Part shown: positions 22,947 through 23,832 of the stretch, in pieces | Layout: every line of letters starts with the position of its first letter | How positions within the stretch are numbered: position 1 is the stretch's first letter | Source of the DNA: SAR202 cluster bacterium | GTDB lineage: Bacteria; Chloroflexota; Dehalococcoidia; Lucifugimonadales; JASMAO01 | NCBI GenBank assembly: GCA_030754315.1 | Contig: JASMAO010000189.1 | Span: forward strand, 1 to 23,832 | DNA length: 23,832 bases | Direction: 5' to 3' | Notes under the pieces: model-generated | What the model was told of the DNA's origin: nothing | The model's input: only the letters and a program-made list of their open reading frames with translations | Database searches by the model: none | Translations under genes and position numbers: made by a program

Positions 22947-23832
22947 TTGGAACTACTCGGCGCCGCATGGGACGGGATCATAATACGGCCAATGATCAAC
23001 AGCCTCGTGCTGTTGTATGCGCTTTTCCTAAACAATTTCGGCCTGAGTATCATCGGGTTCACAATCATCATTCGAATCGCTATGGTACCGCTGACACTTA
23101 AACAGTCGCGACAAATGAAAGCGCTAACAGCGCTGCAGCCCAAGCTTAAGGAGATACAAACTAAATACTCAGACAACAAGCAAAAAGTTTCGCAAGAAAC
23201 GATGAAGCTCTACAAAGAAAACAAAGTCAATCCACTCGGATGCCTTGGTCCTATGATCATCCAGATGCCAATCTTCTTCGGTCTTTTCTGGTCGCTCCGA
23301 GCAACATTGCCCTCCACTCCCGAGCGCCTTGCTGATCTAGGAGGAAGCCTGTATTCGTGGCTTCCTCTGGTACACGAAGTGGTGCCTCTAAACAGCGCTT
23401 TTCTCTGGATGGACCTAGCACAATATGCGAGCCAGGATTCCATTCCCATCCTACTTCCTGTTTTAGTTGGTGGATCAATGTGGTTGATGCAAAAAATGAC
23501 CCCTGTGGCCTCGACCACTCCGCAGCAACAACAAACTCAATTGATAATGCAATGGATGATGCCAATAATGTTCGGGGTATTCACTCTCAGCTTCGAGATG
23601 GGATTAGCACTGTATTGGATAGTCTCAAATCTCGTGGGTATTATTATCCAAGGCTTTGTGACAGGCTGGGAGCCTATTTATAAGCTATTTAATAAGAGTG
23701 GAGCTGGGACACACACACCCACCACCACAATTGAGGCAACGGAGGAGGCTGAGTCTGATGGAAGAAATGATGGAGCCGATGGAGCCGAGGCAGACAATCA
23801 CGACGACAGCAAAGACAGTAGAAGAGGCAATA
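22947..23832 (+). CDS. yidC: Membrane protein insertase YidC/Oxa1, cut by window edge
   Basis: 295 codons are present and the frame is open at the right edge. It starts at TTG 22947, with AGGA seven bases upstream. YidC inserts and folds membrane proteins. The short N-terminus without a large periplasmic domain is the Gram-positive/Chloroflexota type. The first helix and groove segment FGLSIIGFTIIIRIAMVPLT carries the conserved groove arginine R43, followed by the cytoplasmic coiled-coil hairpin (KALTALQPKLKEIQTKY, then ETMKLYKENKVNPLGC). Further helices include MIIQMPIFFGLFWSL, ILLPVLVGGSMWLMQKM, MMPIMFGVFTLSFEMGLALY and LVGIIIQGFV. The tail after about residue 255 is acidic and hydrophilic. 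It is the last gene seen of the rpmH operon. Confidence 0.95.
   Translation, partial: MELLGAAWDGIIIRPMINSLVLLYALFLNNFGLSIIGFTIIIRIAMVPLTLKQSRQMKALTALQPKLKEIQTKYSDNKQKVSQETMKLYKENKVNPLGCLGPMIIQMPIFFGLFWSLRATLPSTPERLADLGGSLYSWLPLVHEVVPLNSAFLWMDLAQYASQDSIPILLPVLVGGSMWLMQKMTPVASTTPQQQQTQLIMQWMMPIMFGVFTLSFEMGLALYWIVSNLVGIIIQGFVTGWEPIYKLFNKSGAGTHTPTTTIEATEEAESDGRNDGADGAEADNHDDSKDSRRGN

Noticed and set aside
1..23832. CRISPR array, insertion sequence or prophage
   Set aside because: No regularly spaced direct repeats, transposase, integrase or phage structural genes were found on either strand.

Overview
The window reads as chromosomal core sequence of a moderate-GC, free-living bacterium, most likely a Chloroflexota member of the Dehalococcoidia/SAR202 type. 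That is an inference from gene make-up and order (rpmH-rnpA-yidD-propeller-yidC, pheST next to rph, holB followed by a PSP1-like gene, a Lys-rich 49-residue protein). No 16S or database comparison was available. No prophage, insertion sequence, CRISPR array or defence island is visible.

Layout. Positions 1-2031 (minus strand) hold a tight cluster: a P-loop nucleotide kinase-like protein, a rhomboid protease with a TPR-like tail (1-base stop/start overlap), and the first 78 codons of a formyltransferase-like gene that runs off the left edge. Positions 2032-2374 are non-coding and carry a 106-bp segment bounded by near-perfect 22-bp inverted repeats. A small zincin metallopeptidase (plus strand, probably leaderless) follows. 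Positions 2956-6710 (minus) hold an MFS exporter, a lone fumarate-reductase-type flavoprotein and MsrA. A tRNA-Gln(UUG) gene lies at 6925-6998.

Positions 7332-12842 (minus) hold, in transcription order, ilvE, a small membrane protein, a PAP2-type protein lacking a catalytic His, a JAMM peptidase, a decayed metallo-beta-lactamase 3' end, lysA, holB and a truncated PSP1-like protein. Divergent from ilvE at 13073 is a 49-residue Lys-rich protein gene that has a strong ribosome-binding site. Positions 13351-18658 (minus) hold pheS, pheT, moeA and a winged-helix-like unknown, with coupled start/stop overlaps at pheS-pheT and at moeA-unknown. A good sigma70-type promoter drives pheST. Between pheST and the divergent rph gene sits a perfect 21-bp palindromic hairpin. 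A metallo-beta-lactamase hydrolase (minus) lies next, and from 20904 a consensus promoter drives rpmH, rnpA, yidD, a PQQ-propeller lipoprotein and yidC, which runs off the right edge.

Functions are mostly housekeeping: amino-acid synthesis (IlvE, LysA), translation (PheST, L34, tRNA-Gln), RNA processing (RNase P protein, RNase PH), replication (HolB), molybdopterin insertion (MoeA), oxidative-damage repair (MsrA) and membrane protein biogenesis (YidC, YidD, possibly the propeller lipoprotein). I found no clear multi-gene novel system. The most unusual signals are the two intergenic inverted repeats, the reduced PSP1 protein, the PAP2 protein with altered catalytic residues, and the propeller lipoprotein inserted between yidD and yidC.
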